Assembly (NCBI GenBank): GCA_002495525.1
Contig: DAFS01000037.1
Span: 19,099-83,098, forward strand
Direction of reading: 5' to 3'
Length of the DNA stretch: 64,000 nt
Origin: Euryarchaeota archaeon UBA89
GTDB taxonomy: Archaea > Thermoplasmatota > Poseidoniia > Poseidoniales > Thalassarchaeaceae
The translations under genes were made by a program, and so were the position numbers. Below are positions 29,301 to 37,515 of this stretch, in pieces; position 1 is the first letter of the stretch; each line of letters starts with the position of its first letter. The notes beneath the pieces are model-generated. The model did not search any database. It saw nothing but the letters and a program-made list of their open reading frames with translations, and had not been told where the DNA came from.

Positions 29301-31161
29301 TTTGCCAGGGACTTATCAGCCTAATTTTGCCCAATCTTCTTGTATAGATGCAGATTCAGGATATTACGTTGATTCATATCAAGCAATTAGTCAAGAACCG
29401 TGTTCATTAGGTACTTACCAGCCACAAGCCGCACAAATCGGTTGTTATGGAGCAGATCCTGGTCATTATGTCGATTTACCTGCTGCTGCGATTCAAACTC
29501 CTTGTCCAGCCGGTTTTTACAACCCCTCTTCTTTATCGACAAACTCTGAATCATGTATTAGTGCGGATCTAGGATATTTTGTCCCATCAGAGGGGTCATC
29601 TTCACAATTTATCTGTTTGGAAGGTACTTACCAGTCATCTGAAGGTCAATCATCATGTATAGATTCTCCAGAAGGAGCATATGTAATGAATCCGGGACAA
29701 TCAGAATTTATTGAATGTCTGGAAGGAACATTTCAACCTAATGCAAAGTCGGTAAATTGTTTAGACGCAGAAATTGGGCATTTCTCATCAGGAAAGATGT
29801 CAATCAGTCAGATACCTTGTCCAGCGGGAACTTATCAGCCTAATTCTGGTCAATCTTCATGTCTAGATGCAGATATCGGTTACTATGTTTCCTCAGAAGG
29901 TCAATCTTCTCAAGAGATTAATCCATTTGATTTCTATACCGATTCTCCCGGTAGTTCTTTTCTCACCCAATGTCCAAGCAACTATATTACAATAATTGAG
30001 GGTGCAACATCGATTAATAATTGCCTATTAGATTCTGATTCAGATAGGATTATTGATGAAGATGATATTGATGATGATGGTGATGGTAGGTTAGATTCTG
30101 TAGATTCTTGTAGCCCTGGAGTAATTGGTTGGATTAGTAATTCAACGACAGATATTGATGGTGATGGATGTAAAGATGATATTGAGGATTCCGATGATGA
30201 TAATGATTCAATTTTAGATCAATACGATGCTTTCCCTCTCGATTCAAGTGAATCTATTGATACAGATTCCGATGGGATTGGTGATAACCAAGATACAGAC
30301 GATGATGGAGATGGTTGGTCTGATTTGCAAGAATCTACTTGTGAAACGGATTCATTAATATCTCAGTCCGTACCTATTGACACAGATTCTGATGGAGAAT
30401 GTGACATTGCAGACTCAGATGATGATGGAGATGGTGAATTGGATGTAAGTGATTGGGCTCCATTAGATGCTAATGAGTGGCTTGATACTGATGGAGATGG
30501 CATTGGTAACAATGCCGATAGTGATGACGATAACGATGGCTGGTCAGATATTAAAGAAATTGAAGAAGGTACTAATCCCCTTCTTCCAGACACAGATACA
30601 GATTCTTATATCGATTCTAATGATGAATTCCCTAATGATATTTCAGAATGGATTGATTCAGACGATGATGGAGTAGGAGATAACTCAGATTCTCATCCTG
30701 GTATCAAATATTTCCAAACCAACCTACAATTTATATTAGCAATTTCTGGAGGAGTTATATTACTAGCTGTATTTGGCTATCTAGCTGTCATTACCCTGCG
30801 TAGGAAGCCTGAAAATATCAGTGAATCAAAACCTGAAGAAAATGAATTAATTGAAGTTGATTATCCTCATGAAGGAATGTCAGAGCCTAATGCTGAATTA
30901 GAAAATAATAATTTAGTAGAGGATTCTTCTGAAGAAGAAACAGAAGTTGTCAGAGATACTTCTCACATTGATGCTTTGCTTAATGAGTTGCCAACTCCTC
31001 CAAAACCTCAGGTTATATCGCCACCTGAAGGAACACCTGTGAACGAATACGGGCAAAGAGTATGGGCGGATGAGACGGGTCAAGTTTGGTGCTTAAATTC
31101 TGATGGTTCAATATTAAGGCATGATGCCGCAACTGGCGGATGGGTTCAATATCATAACTAA
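26383..31161 (+). CDS. Giant surface protein: RCC1, cysteine-rich and calcium-binding repeats
   Basis: A 1592-aa secreted, anchored protein. Order: signal peptide (1-28), RCC1-type propeller repeats (about 100-395; repeated SCWGxNxxGQLGxGT), a short DxDxDG segment, about 16 cysteine-rich repeats of 34-35 aa (478-1200) interrupted by a PPC-like beta domain (about 545-680), thrombospondin-type-3-like Asp-rich calcium repeats (about 1215-1440), a transmembrane helix (about 1448-1470) and an acidic cytoplasmic tail ending in an aromatic module (QRVWADETGQVWCLN...GGWVQYHN). Many NxS/T sequons suggest glycosylation. The architecture fits a long adhesive or ligand-binding stalk; ligand unknown. Ends 2 bp before the convergent fabH stop. 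Confidence 0.85.
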   Translation: MSNNQSSQKNLAVSICILFLLVPLLGIIEFPEDIEISEDTEFSSVVRTSSAMNSPGSERGSVFTNSVLELNAGSPTLVLNNGSLVSFDNGSPIFSEGNVISISGQCSLLSNFSLFCSGINNYGQLGLGDQQLLSGYVDFGNKIPAALSEGNNHYCAILDDGSVSCWGRNNNGQLGDGTNANRNSPVSVNLGTNKTAVSISSSNDFSCVLLNTGEISCWGDNSYGILADGTTSNSNSPVIVNHSVGERAVSIATPGYSVCAIFSSGNISCWGESYTISSSNSNLISGSISITLPSNRTAISLDGTGSHVCTILDNNSINCWGLNTYGQLGNGECSSVIPSSGCTGTNANSPQYVNLSNVIAISSGSDSTCSINTNYQLYCWGKQEQIFDNTSNSKLSPYLMNFSASDVSYSDQDMDGDGIVNDLDVHMSGDDDGDGVPSPTDPYPSNPARWMDCELGSWGRIDCTESSLGHFSLFSALYQSECDLGEYQHQTGKSYCNQASAGHYVDSIASANQSICPEGYYQNQIHSSSCVISNPGSFVSLTTGDAGNTNTSSYNLSSTSASYTGRIGNQYDNYDYYNINIAKFHHISVSIESSNAEVNISLYDQSMVLLDINNSLSAEPIVSTNLTSSSSTRNIFIVIEKVNSTGDYHMNLTYYTSDGSNVIGDIFNLIDSEIGVDESLCSAGTFESGFGSSSCTAAAQGYFVPNAGSISQTPCSPGTYQGLSGQTSCLNTSPGYYTAAYGSFIPTPASLGYYVNTTGATNQIACLPGTYQNQTAQTSCIDTDAGYFTSSSGSPAQIPCSNGTYQPNTNQESCILSSPGYHVPNNASSTQIPCNPGTYQPFSGRSDCIDASPGYYASLAASTNQSPCEIGSFQPNSGQIRCLAADPGHFVDTNASVTQTACDLGTYQPYSSSSSCFDAGPGHYVDSTGSSSQIACLIGTYNPNIASNSSTSCLESEQGYYVPNNGSSVQLVCLPGTYQPNFAQSSCIDADSGYYVDSYQAISQEPCSLGTYQPQAAQIGCYGADPGHYVDLPAAAIQTPCPAGFYNPSSLSTNSESCISADLGYFVPSEGSSSQFICLEGTYQSSEGQSSCIDSPEGAYVMNPGQSEFIECLEGTFQPNAKSVNCLDAEIGHFSSGKMSISQIPCPAGTYQPNSGQSSCLDADIGYYVSSEGQSSQEINPFDFYTDSPGSSFLTQCPSNYITIIEGATSINNCLLDSDSDRIIDEDDIDDDGDGRLDSVDSCSPGVIGWISNSTTDIDGDGCKDDIEDSDDDNDSILDQYDAFPLDSSESIDTDSDGIGDNQDTDDDGDGWSDLQESTCETDSLISQSVPIDTDSDGECDIADSDDDGDGELDVSDWAPLDANEWLDTDGDGIGNNADSDDDNDGWSDIKEIEEGTNPLLPDTDTDSYIDSNDEFPNDISEWIDSDDDGVGDNSDSHPGIKYFQTNLQFILAISGGVILLAVFGYLAVITLRRKPENISESKPEENELIEVDYPHEGMSEPNAELENNNLVEDSSEEETEVVRDTSHIDALLNELPTPPKPQVISPPEGTPVNEYGQRVWADETGQVWCLNSDGSILRHDAATGGWVQYHN
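27826..29973 (+). repeat. About 16 cysteine-rich protein repeats (ephrin-receptor-like)
   Basis: Within the giant surface gene, a unit of about 102-108 bp encodes CxxGTYQPxxxQxxCxxAxxGYYVxxxGxxxQxxC. I count about 16 copies. The pattern resembles the GCC2/GCC3 or ephrin-receptor-like cysteine repeats of animal proteins. One longer unit near the start is broken by an inserted beta domain; two copies have 3-4 extra residues (NPNIASNSSTSC and NPSSLSTNSESC) that resemble each other, suggesting duplication of a pair. DNA copies have diverged, so this is old duplication, not a fresh array. Confidence 0.8.
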
Positions 31162-31163
31162 TA

Positions 31164-32144
31164 TTAGAATTGTATAACGTTAGCACCCCATGCTAAACCG
31201 CCACCGAAAGCTGCTGTAACTATCAAATCACCATTATTAATTAGTCCCTTTTCCATTGCTTCTTTCATTGCAATGGGTACACTCGCACCTGCTGTATTAC
31301 CATATTTATGTAAATTAGTGTAGGTTTTTTCCATTCCAAGGCCTAATTTCTCCATTCCTGTTTTGATAATGTTAATATTTGCTTGATGAGGGATCACTAA
31401 ATCAACATCCTCAATACTTTTCCCTGCTCTACGTAATGATTCATTCACTGCTTGAGGAAAAGCATCTATGGCGAAATTCCATACTGCTCTCCCATCCATA
31501 TGGAAATATTGTGCACCTTCTACAAATTCATCTGAATCAAATGGTGTTCTCACTCCTCCAGCTGGTATTTCTATTACAGATGAACCAGATCCATCAGACA
31601 TTAGCCATGAACTAATGATTCCCTTTCCTTCCTTAACCTCAGACAATACGGCTGCCCCTGCTCCATCTCCAAACAATACACAGGTCGCTCTATCTTTCCA
31701 GTTCAATATTCGTGAGTAAATTTCTGAACCAACAACGAGGACATTTCGATAATCATTTGTGCCTACATATCTACTCCCTATATCTAACGCATGAATCCAT
31801 CCAGCACATACTGCATTGATATCAAAAGCCGCACAATCAGTACATCCTAATTTATCTTGAATTATTCCAGCAGTAGATGATAATGGCACATCAGGAGATG
31901 AGGTTGCCAGAATGATTAAATCAATATCTCTAGGTTTTAATTTAGCATCATCTAAAGCCTGTCTACACGCTTCTACTGCCAGATCTGAAGTACATACATC
32001 GGAACTGGCAATCCTTCTTTTTTTCATTCCTGTTTTTGTAGTAATCCATTCGTCACTTGTGTCTACATATTCCATCCAGTCTTCATTACTCATTTCATTT
32101 GGTGGTACATATGCTCCCAATCCAATAATGCCAACCGATACCAT
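31164..32144 (-). CDS. fabH: Beta-ketoacyl-ACP synthase III (FabH)-like enzyme
   Basis: Thiolase-fold condensing enzyme of the KAS III type, 326 aa. The catalytic triad is readable as C113 (NAVCAGWIHAL), H253 (VIPHQAN) and N283 (HKYGNTAGAS); other markers are TSDEWITTKTGMKKRRI and FGDGAGAAVLSE. The PHQAN motif separates it from archaeal HMG-CoA synthase. Archaea generally lack a bacterial fatty-acid synthase, and no other fab gene is nearby, so the acyl acceptor (ACP or CoA) and product are unknown. Divergent from the COG1855 gene, convergent with the giant surface gene. Confidence 0.88.
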   Translation of the reverse strand: MVSVGIIGLGAYVPPNEMSNEDWMEYVDTSDEWITTKTGMKKRRIASSDVCTSDLAVEACRQALDDAKLKPRDIDLIILATSSPDVPLSSTAGIIQDKLGCTDCAAFDINAVCAGWIHALDIGSRYVGTNDYRNVLVVGSEIYSRILNWKDRATCVLFGDGAGAAVLSEVKEGKGIISSWLMSDGSGSSVIEIPAGGVRTPFDSDEFVEGAQYFHMDGRAVWNFAIDAFPQAVNESLRRAGKSIEDVDLVIPHQANINIIKTGMEKLGLGMEKTYTNLHKYGNTAGASVPIAMKEAMEKGLINNGDLIVTAAFGGGLAWGANVIQF

Positions 32145-32276
32145 ATTCTACTCTATGCCGGATAACTATACTTTCAGTCTTACCCTATATTTTTGGAGAA
32201 AAGTAGTATTAGTTTATACGAGCATTAGTACCATATGTAAGCCAAACATGAAATCTAAGGAGCGTTTCATAGATGC

Positions 32277-33638
32277 ATGGCGTCGTTTGGAGACCATCCT
32301 TTACTACCGGATTCATTAGAATCTATTTTGGTAGACGAATCAGTGTCAACAATCTTTCTTAAAGCAGAATGTAAACCTCGAGTAAAGAGTGGGCATATAT
32401 CTTCTTTGAGCCTAAATGAATTAGATCTAGAAGTTTGGGATAAACCAAATTTATTGACTCTTTCAGAAGATCTTTCGTTAATTATTGATCAGAATTCTAC
32501 CCGCTCTGATTGTTTCATAGAGATAGAACGTGAAGGTTGTAAAGTCATGCAAATAGGCGATCTTCGTGTGAGTTGTGCTTGGCCACCTTTCTCAGATGCT
32601 TGGGAAATAACTGTTGTCAGACCTGTAGCAAATCTACAATTATCAGACTACAAATTAGATGATGAACTTGTGAATAGATTATCTAACCATCATCGTGGCG
32701 TATTCGTAGTGGGTAAACCAGGTTCTGGTAAGACCACTTTCGCACAAGCTATTGCCTCATATTTAGATTCAGAGATGGGAGCAATGGTGAAGACTATGGA
32801 ATCTCCTAGAGACTTACAAGTACCACAAAGAGTCACTCAATACGCGCCTTTAGAAGGTGACTTAGAAAAAACAGCAGAGATTATTTTCTTACTAAGGCCA
32901 GATTTTGTAATATTTGACGAAGTTCGTCGTGCTAGGGATTTCGAGATATTTGGTGATGTACGTTTAGCAGGAGTAGGACTTCTGGGGGTAACTCATGCTA
33001 ATAGTGGATTACAAGCAATTCAAAGATTAGTCGGAAAAGTTGAGTTAGGCTTAATTTCTCAAGTTCTTGACACAGTAATCCATATTGAAAAAGGAAAAAT
33101 AAATCAAGTATTAGAATTAAAGATGGTTGTCAGAGCTCCGTCAGGGATGGAATCAGATTTGAGTCGTCCAGTTATTGAAATCAGAGAGTTCCCTTCTAAT
33201 CGTTTGACTCATGAAATGTTTGCTTTTGGTTCTGAAATTGCAGTAGTTCCCGTTAATGCTTCTAATGAAGAAGGAGGAAGCCCTGCTTGGAAATTGGCTG
33301 CAGAAGAACTCAAGAGAGAGGCTACAAGACTTACAGGTATAACTGTCAAACATGCAAAATTTGTTACTGATTCTGCTGCTGTAATTTACATTGATGATTC
33401 TGCTATAGGTTCTATGATTGGACCAGGAGGAGAAGGAATTCGTAGACTCGAACAAGATTTAGGTCTGAAATTAGATGTTAATTCAGTACAAGAGCTTCCT
33501 AGAGGTCTAAGGAAGAAATTACAAAAAAATAGTGATTCTAATTTTGATGCTAGCGCATGGTCGAATAAACCTGGAAGAAATTGGGAATATAATTCAGGGA
33601 AATCAAAACGAGGTAAAGGCAGAAAGGGCCGCCGATGA
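32277..33638 (+). CDS. COG1855 PilT/VirB11-like ATPase with KH domain, PIN domain absent
   Basis: An archaeal ATPase normally built as PIN domain - PilT/VirB11 ATPase - KH domain (about 600 aa). Here the frame starts at ATG 32277 and is 453 aa. It opens near the conserved linker (TIFLKAECKPRVKSG), then FIEIEREGCKVMQIGDLRV and PPFSDAWEITVVRPV, Walker A GKPGSGKTT, KTMESPRDLQVP, Walker B PDFVIFDEVR and LAGVGLLGVTHA. The C-terminal KH motif reads IGSMIGPGGEGIRRLE, followed by a basic tail. The PIN RNase domain is missing and there is no room for it upstream (fabH lies 132 bp away). Probably RNA-linked; exact role unknown. Confidence 0.85.
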   Translation: MASFGDHPLLPDSLESILVDESVSTIFLKAECKPRVKSGHISSLSLNELDLEVWDKPNLLTLSEDLSLIIDQNSTRSDCFIEIEREGCKVMQIGDLRVSCAWPPFSDAWEITVVRPVANLQLSDYKLDDELVNRLSNHHRGVFVVGKPGSGKTTFAQAIASYLDSEMGAMVKTMESPRDLQVPQRVTQYAPLEGDLEKTAEIIFLLRPDFVIFDEVRRARDFEIFGDVRLAGVGLLGVTHANSGLQAIQRLVGKVELGLISQVLDTVIHIEKGKINQVLELKMVVRAPSGMESDLSRPVIEIREFPSNRLTHEMFAFGSEIAVVPVNASNEEGGSPAWKLAAEELKREATRLTGITVKHAKFVTDSAAVIYIDDSAIGSMIGPGGEGIRRLEQDLGLKLDVNSVQELPRGLRKKLQKNSDSNFDASAWSNKPGRNWEYNSGKSKRGKGRKGRR

Positions 33639-35093
33639 TTATTTGTGTTTTGTACAAATATTCATAGCTTCAGAGAAGAAACTTAAACTCCATCTTCCTC
33701 CTTCTCTACCAACTCCCGAATCTTTTACTCCTCCAAATGGGACTCTTAAATCTCTATGTAGCCACGTATTAATCCAAATCATTCCTGTATGTATTGATTC
33801 TGCAACTCTATTACCCTTTTCAAGATCATTAGTCCAAATGCTTCCTGCTAAGCCATATCTGGTATTATTAGCAATTTCAATGGCCTCCTTTTCATTAGTA
33901 AATTTATGAATAGTAACTACTGGTCCAAATATCTCTTCCGTTGAACAACGAGAATTAACATCCAAATCAGCAATTACTGTTGGAGAAATCCAATTTCCAT
34001 TTTCATATTCTTTCGAAAGATTAGGATAACCTCCGGTAAGTATCGTTCCTCCTTCTTCTTTGGCTATTTCGATATATTCTTCAATTTTTGAAAGGTGTTG
34101 GGGTGAAATCAATGCACCTAACTTTGTATTTTCGTCAGAGGGGTCCCCAATTTTCATACTTTCAACCTCTGAAATAAATTTTTCTACAAATTCTTCATAT
34201 ATTTTTTCTTGAACTAGGATTCTACTACCGCAAAGGCAAACCTGACCCTGATTAAGGAAACCAGATCTCACTACTCCTTTGACTGTGTTTTCAAGATCGC
34301 AATCATCAAAAATTATACTCGCATTTTTACCCCCTAACTCTAAGCTTAATTTTTTGAAAGAACTTGCAGCCGACTTAGCAACTATGGAACCCGTTGAAGT
34401 TCCTCCAGTGAATGAAACTAAGGATACATTTTCATGCGAAACTAGTGGTGAACCGGCACCCATTCCATCTCCATGAACCAGATTAACTACTCCTTTCGGT
34501 AACCCGATTTCATCTACAGTTTTCATAAGTAAATCTGCAGTTAGGGGTGTCATTTCACTCGGCTTACAAACTACTGTATTCCCCATTCCTATTGCGGGAG
34601 CAACTTTCCATGAAAGTAAGTAAAGTGGTAAGTTCCATGGAGTAATTAGAGCCCCTACTCCAACCGGTTTGTATATCACTCTATTAGTGGCATCTTCCAT
34701 ATCAAATATTTCAATATCTAGATTTCTAATCATTTCTGCAAAAAATCTAAAGTTTTTAACTGAACGATAAGCATCTACTTCTCTAGCCAAACTGATTGGT
34801 TTTCCAGTATCTTTACTCTCCAATCTCGCAATTTCTTCGTATTTGGTTTCTAATTTGTCTGCTATTTTATCTAGCCAATTTGCCCTATCTATATTTGTTA
34901 GTGAAGACCAAGATGGTAAAGCTTTCTTTGCAGCATCAACTGCCATATTTATGTCATTTTGACCTGATTTCGGTACTAATGCAATAACTTCTCCGGTAGC
35001 AGGGGAGAAATCTTCTAACCATTCCCCTGTATCTGGTTCAATAAATTTCCCAGATATATAATTCAGGAGATTCAATTCATCATCTCCTGTCAT
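33639..35093 (-). CDS. NAD(P)-dependent aldehyde dehydrogenase (ALDH8-like)
   Basis: ALDH superfamily, 484 aa. Visible: ITPWNLPLYLLSWKVAPA, VCKPSEMTPLTA, FTGGTSTG, ELGGKNASIIF with the catalytic Glu, and the nucleophile in NQGQVCLCGSR. The C-terminus LRVPFGGVKDSGVGREGG and SLSFFSEAMNICTK resembles the 2-aminomuconate / 2-hydroxymuconate semialdehyde dehydrogenase branch. Last gene of a five-gene operon; its ATG overlaps the stop of the upstream hydrolase gene by 4 bases. The semialdehyde it oxidises is probably made by the operon's other enzymes. Confidence 0.88.
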   Translation of the reverse strand: MTGDDELNLLNYISGKFIEPDTGEWLEDFSPATGEVIALVPKSGQNDINMAVDAAKKALPSWSSLTNIDRANWLDKIADKLETKYEEIARLESKDTGKPISLAREVDAYRSVKNFRFFAEMIRNLDIEIFDMEDATNRVIYKPVGVGALITPWNLPLYLLSWKVAPAIGMGNTVVCKPSEMTPLTADLLMKTVDEIGLPKGVVNLVHGDGMGAGSPLVSHENVSLVSFTGGTSTGSIVAKSAASSFKKLSLELGGKNASIIFDDCDLENTVKGVVRSGFLNQGQVCLCGSRILVQEKIYEEFVEKFISEVESMKIGDPSDENTKLGALISPQHLSKIEEYIEIAKEEGGTILTGGYPNLSKEYENGNWISPTVIADLDVNSRCSTEEIFGPVVTIHKFTNEKEAIEIANNTRYGLAGSIWTNDLEKGNRVAESIHTGMIWINTWLHRDLRVPFGGVKDSGVGREGGRWSLSFFSEAMNICTKHK

Positions 35094-36262
35094 ATCCCTT
35101 CATTAGAAAATGGGTCTTTTCGTGTCATTGCAGCAGAGTATTCATTCCAGTCTAGGTTAAATCTATCTTGATCAGGGTCCCACTCATCCCAAGTAACTAC
35201 TTTTTCTAATTTTTCCTGATAACTTTCTGGAACAATTCCTGGTACGATAAATGCTTTTTGTCTATGTAATGGGTAAGGATTTCTAAGTTCAATACCTAAT
35301 ACTCCCATTACAGCTCTTGCCACATACCATGTTGCCTGAGAATTCCATCCATGAGCGATTTTAATTACAATTCCTAAACCCTTTGGCCAATCTGGATGTT
35401 CGATTGCCAGGCCTAATAATCCATCTGCTCCTTCCTTAGCAATCAATTTTCCATTTCCTGCTTTCAGGCATGTTGAATCGAGGCGATTGAATCCACCTAT
35501 TAAATCAGGATTCTTATTCATCGCTTCCCAAATCCAGTCATCATCTTTCTTTGCAACTAGTCCTGCGAACATTACTGCAAGCTCATCAACTGTGTTTGAT
35601 ACAGTAGGCAATCCACAACCATCTTTAGCAACTCTTTTAGGTTCCCAGTCAGGTTTATTCATGTATTCTTTTAGAACATCTAGAAATAATGGGAACCAAG
35701 GTGTACTAGGTAGTGTATAACCTGCTCTACTCATCCCCATCTTCCGCATTCCTTTCAATAAAGCAGCATGTTCTCCTGAGCATGTATGAAACCACCTCCT
35801 TGGTCTTCTTACCTGTCTTCCAAACTGTATCAGTGGCACGTCTAAGGGGCATTGCATTAATCCCCATTCAGATTCTGTGAGTATAGATTGTGCAGCAGCG
35901 ACATGTTCAGTGTCTCCATTATGGGATGAGCAAGAAATTGCTTTCTGTTCCCATGTTAATTCGTCTTCTAGGACCTTTGCGAAGGGTTTCATCATCAATG
36001 GTTTCATCATAGATCTCCCATAAATAAGTACATTACCGCCAAAAGAGTGTATAATTTCATTTCCATGAGCCCATGCAACAGCACCATGGATTGTATTTTC
36101 AGATACATCCATTCTCCTAAAGTCCACTAATGGTTCCCATTCTACGTCTCTACCTGTTGCTATACCTTCATGCATCTCACCAAGAGGGTTTGTTGGAAAT
36201 AATGTAGATCCGGGTCTACCAGGGGATACTGATGAAGGTCTTGAATTTTTTTCTTCTGCCAT
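35090..36262 (-). CDS. Asparaginase II-like amidohydrolase
   Basis: A 390-aa protein matching the L-asparaginase II (thermolabile, Rhizobium-type) family: a HGAVAWAHGNEI opening, YGRSMMKPLMMKPF (family RSa.KP.Q), SCSSHNGD, HTCSGEHAALL (family C-SGKHAGML) and DGCGLPT. No signal peptide is seen, so it should act inside the cell. ATG 36262 follows the monooxygenase stop by 1 base with GGAG 9 nt upstream. In this operon the substrate may be another amide rather than asparagine; that is inference. Confidence 0.82.
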   Translation of the reverse strand: MAEEKNSRPSSVSPGRPGSTLFPTNPLGEMHEGIATGRDVEWEPLVDFRRMDVSENTIHGAVAWAHGNEIIHSFGGNVLIYGRSMMKPLMMKPFAKVLEDELTWEQKAISCSSHNGDTEHVAAAQSILTESEWGLMQCPLDVPLIQFGRQVRRPRRWFHTCSGEHAALLKGMRKMGMSRAGYTLPSTPWFPLFLDVLKEYMNKPDWEPKRVAKDGCGLPTVSNTVDELAVMFAGLVAKKDDDWIWEAMNKNPDLIGGFNRLDSTCLKAGNGKLIAKEGADGLLGLAIEHPDWPKGLGIVIKIAHGWNSQATWYVARAVMGVLGIELRNPYPLHRQKAFIVPGIVPESYQEKLEKVVTWDEWDPDQDRFNLDWNEYSAAMTRKDPFSNEGI

Positions 36263-36263
36263 T

Positions 36264-37505
36264 TTATTTCTCTCCGTTAACAATAGGTGCGACTTCATCC
36301 ATAAAAGCCTTCATATTTCTTTGAACTCTTTCACTATTATGATTAAAGAAATCGAACCAACACATTAATTTATCATTTTTGTCGAATCTTTGAATTATTT
36401 GTTGGGCTACTTCTTCTACATTTCCGATTACAGCATTGTCAGACGCTCTTTCGACTTTCGATGGATCTATTGTTCCTTCCAACGCACTCCAGTATGTATT
36501 CAATGCGGCTTTTGCTTCTTCTTTAGCAGCAATACTTTGCTCTTCAGATGAAAGTCCATCTTCATTATTGACAAATACCATTATTGTTCTAGGCATCATA
36601 CTTCTATTCCATTTCCCGCCATCTACATGGTAATTTTCATCCATTCTTTCATGAGTTTCTTCAATTATATGTGGAGGGGTGATACTTAGATTAAACACTT
36701 GAACAGGTCTCCACTTATTGACCTCAATCTGTAATTTTGGATCATGACTTCCTAGAACAAGATTTAGTAAATCTCTTCTCCAATTCTGAGGAATTGTCTT
36801 TATTTCTTCAAAATCATACCTATGTGGTATTTCGATTTTTTCAGTTACTTCGTTCTGATTACTGAACTCTTTTGCAGCAATTTGAACTTTTTCCCAATCT
36901 TCATCTGAACGAAAATTTTCTCTTGTAAGAATAGTATCTCTAATCATATTTGAAGAAATAACTTCACCATTTAATAGTCTTAGAAAAATTTCTGACGCTT
37001 CTCCAAATATTTGTCCTCTTAGAGCAGGCCAAGCAGCTTCTTCAACTATATTTCTCGGAATTATTCCGTATGGCCTCGCCATAAATTCAAATCTTCCTGC
37101 TGAAAATCCGATATGCAATCTTCTTTCTTCTGTATCATCCATTCCATGTAATGCTAGAAATGCTCCAACACGTTCGGCAATTGCGATAGGTCCTCCAGAA
37201 GCTAGAATTGATAAAACTGCACTACCTACTTCCATCTTCTTAGTTCTGGAAAACATTTTTTGAGCAATTTGAAAGAAGTCTGTACAGAGTCCAACTTCTC
37301 CTGGGTAATGTGGCACTACTGGAGTATTATTTCTTTTTTGAATTTCAGTTGATAGATGTGCTTGTGCTACCCATCCAACCCCAAATCCTAATTCATCGGC
37401 TAATTCAACTTGTTCAAAGAAATTAGAGAACATTTCATTTTCAGAAGGAATATATCCTGATGTATCTGGCGTCTGAGAAATTGAAAAGAATATATCGAAT
37501 AACAT
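36264..37505 (-). CDS. Luciferase-like flavin-dependent monooxygenase
   Basis: LLM-class TIM-barrel oxidoreductase, 413 aa from ATG 37505. Typical features: N-terminal strand MLFDIFFS, ELADELGFGVGWVAQAH, a segment with EVGSAVLSILASGGPIAIAERVGAF, RLHIGFSAGRFEF near the flavin phosphate site, and a C-terminal SDNAVIGNVEEVAQQI (family G.pe.V...l). The start lies 10 bp after the SDR stop. Such enzymes use reduced FMN or F420; archaea often use F420, but I cannot decide which from sequence. Third gene of the operon. Confidence 0.85.
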   Translation of the reverse strand: MLFDIFFSISQTPDTSGYIPSENEMFSNFFEQVELADELGFGVGWVAQAHLSTEIQKRNNTPVVPHYPGEVGLCTDFFQIAQKMFSRTKKMEVGSAVLSILASGGPIAIAERVGAFLALHGMDDTEERRLHIGFSAGRFEFMARPYGIIPRNIVEEAAWPALRGQIFGEASEIFLRLLNGEVISSNMIRDTILTRENFRSDEDWEKVQIAAKEFSNQNEVTEKIEIPHRYDFEEIKTIPQNWRRDLLNLVLGSHDPKLQIEVNKWRPVQVFNLSITPPHIIEETHERMDENYHVDGGKWNRSMMPRTIMVFVNNEDGLSSEEQSIAAKEEAKAALNTYWSALEGTIDPSKVERASDNAVIGNVEEVAQQIIQRFDKNDKLMCWFDFFNHNSERVQRNMKAFMDEVAPIVNGEK

Positions 37506-37515
37506 TATTACACAC

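Noticed and set aside
27826..29973. Regular repeats as a CRISPR array
   Set aside because: The repeat period is about 105 bp, all in frame in one gene, with diverged copies encoding a Cys pattern; no cas genes nearby.
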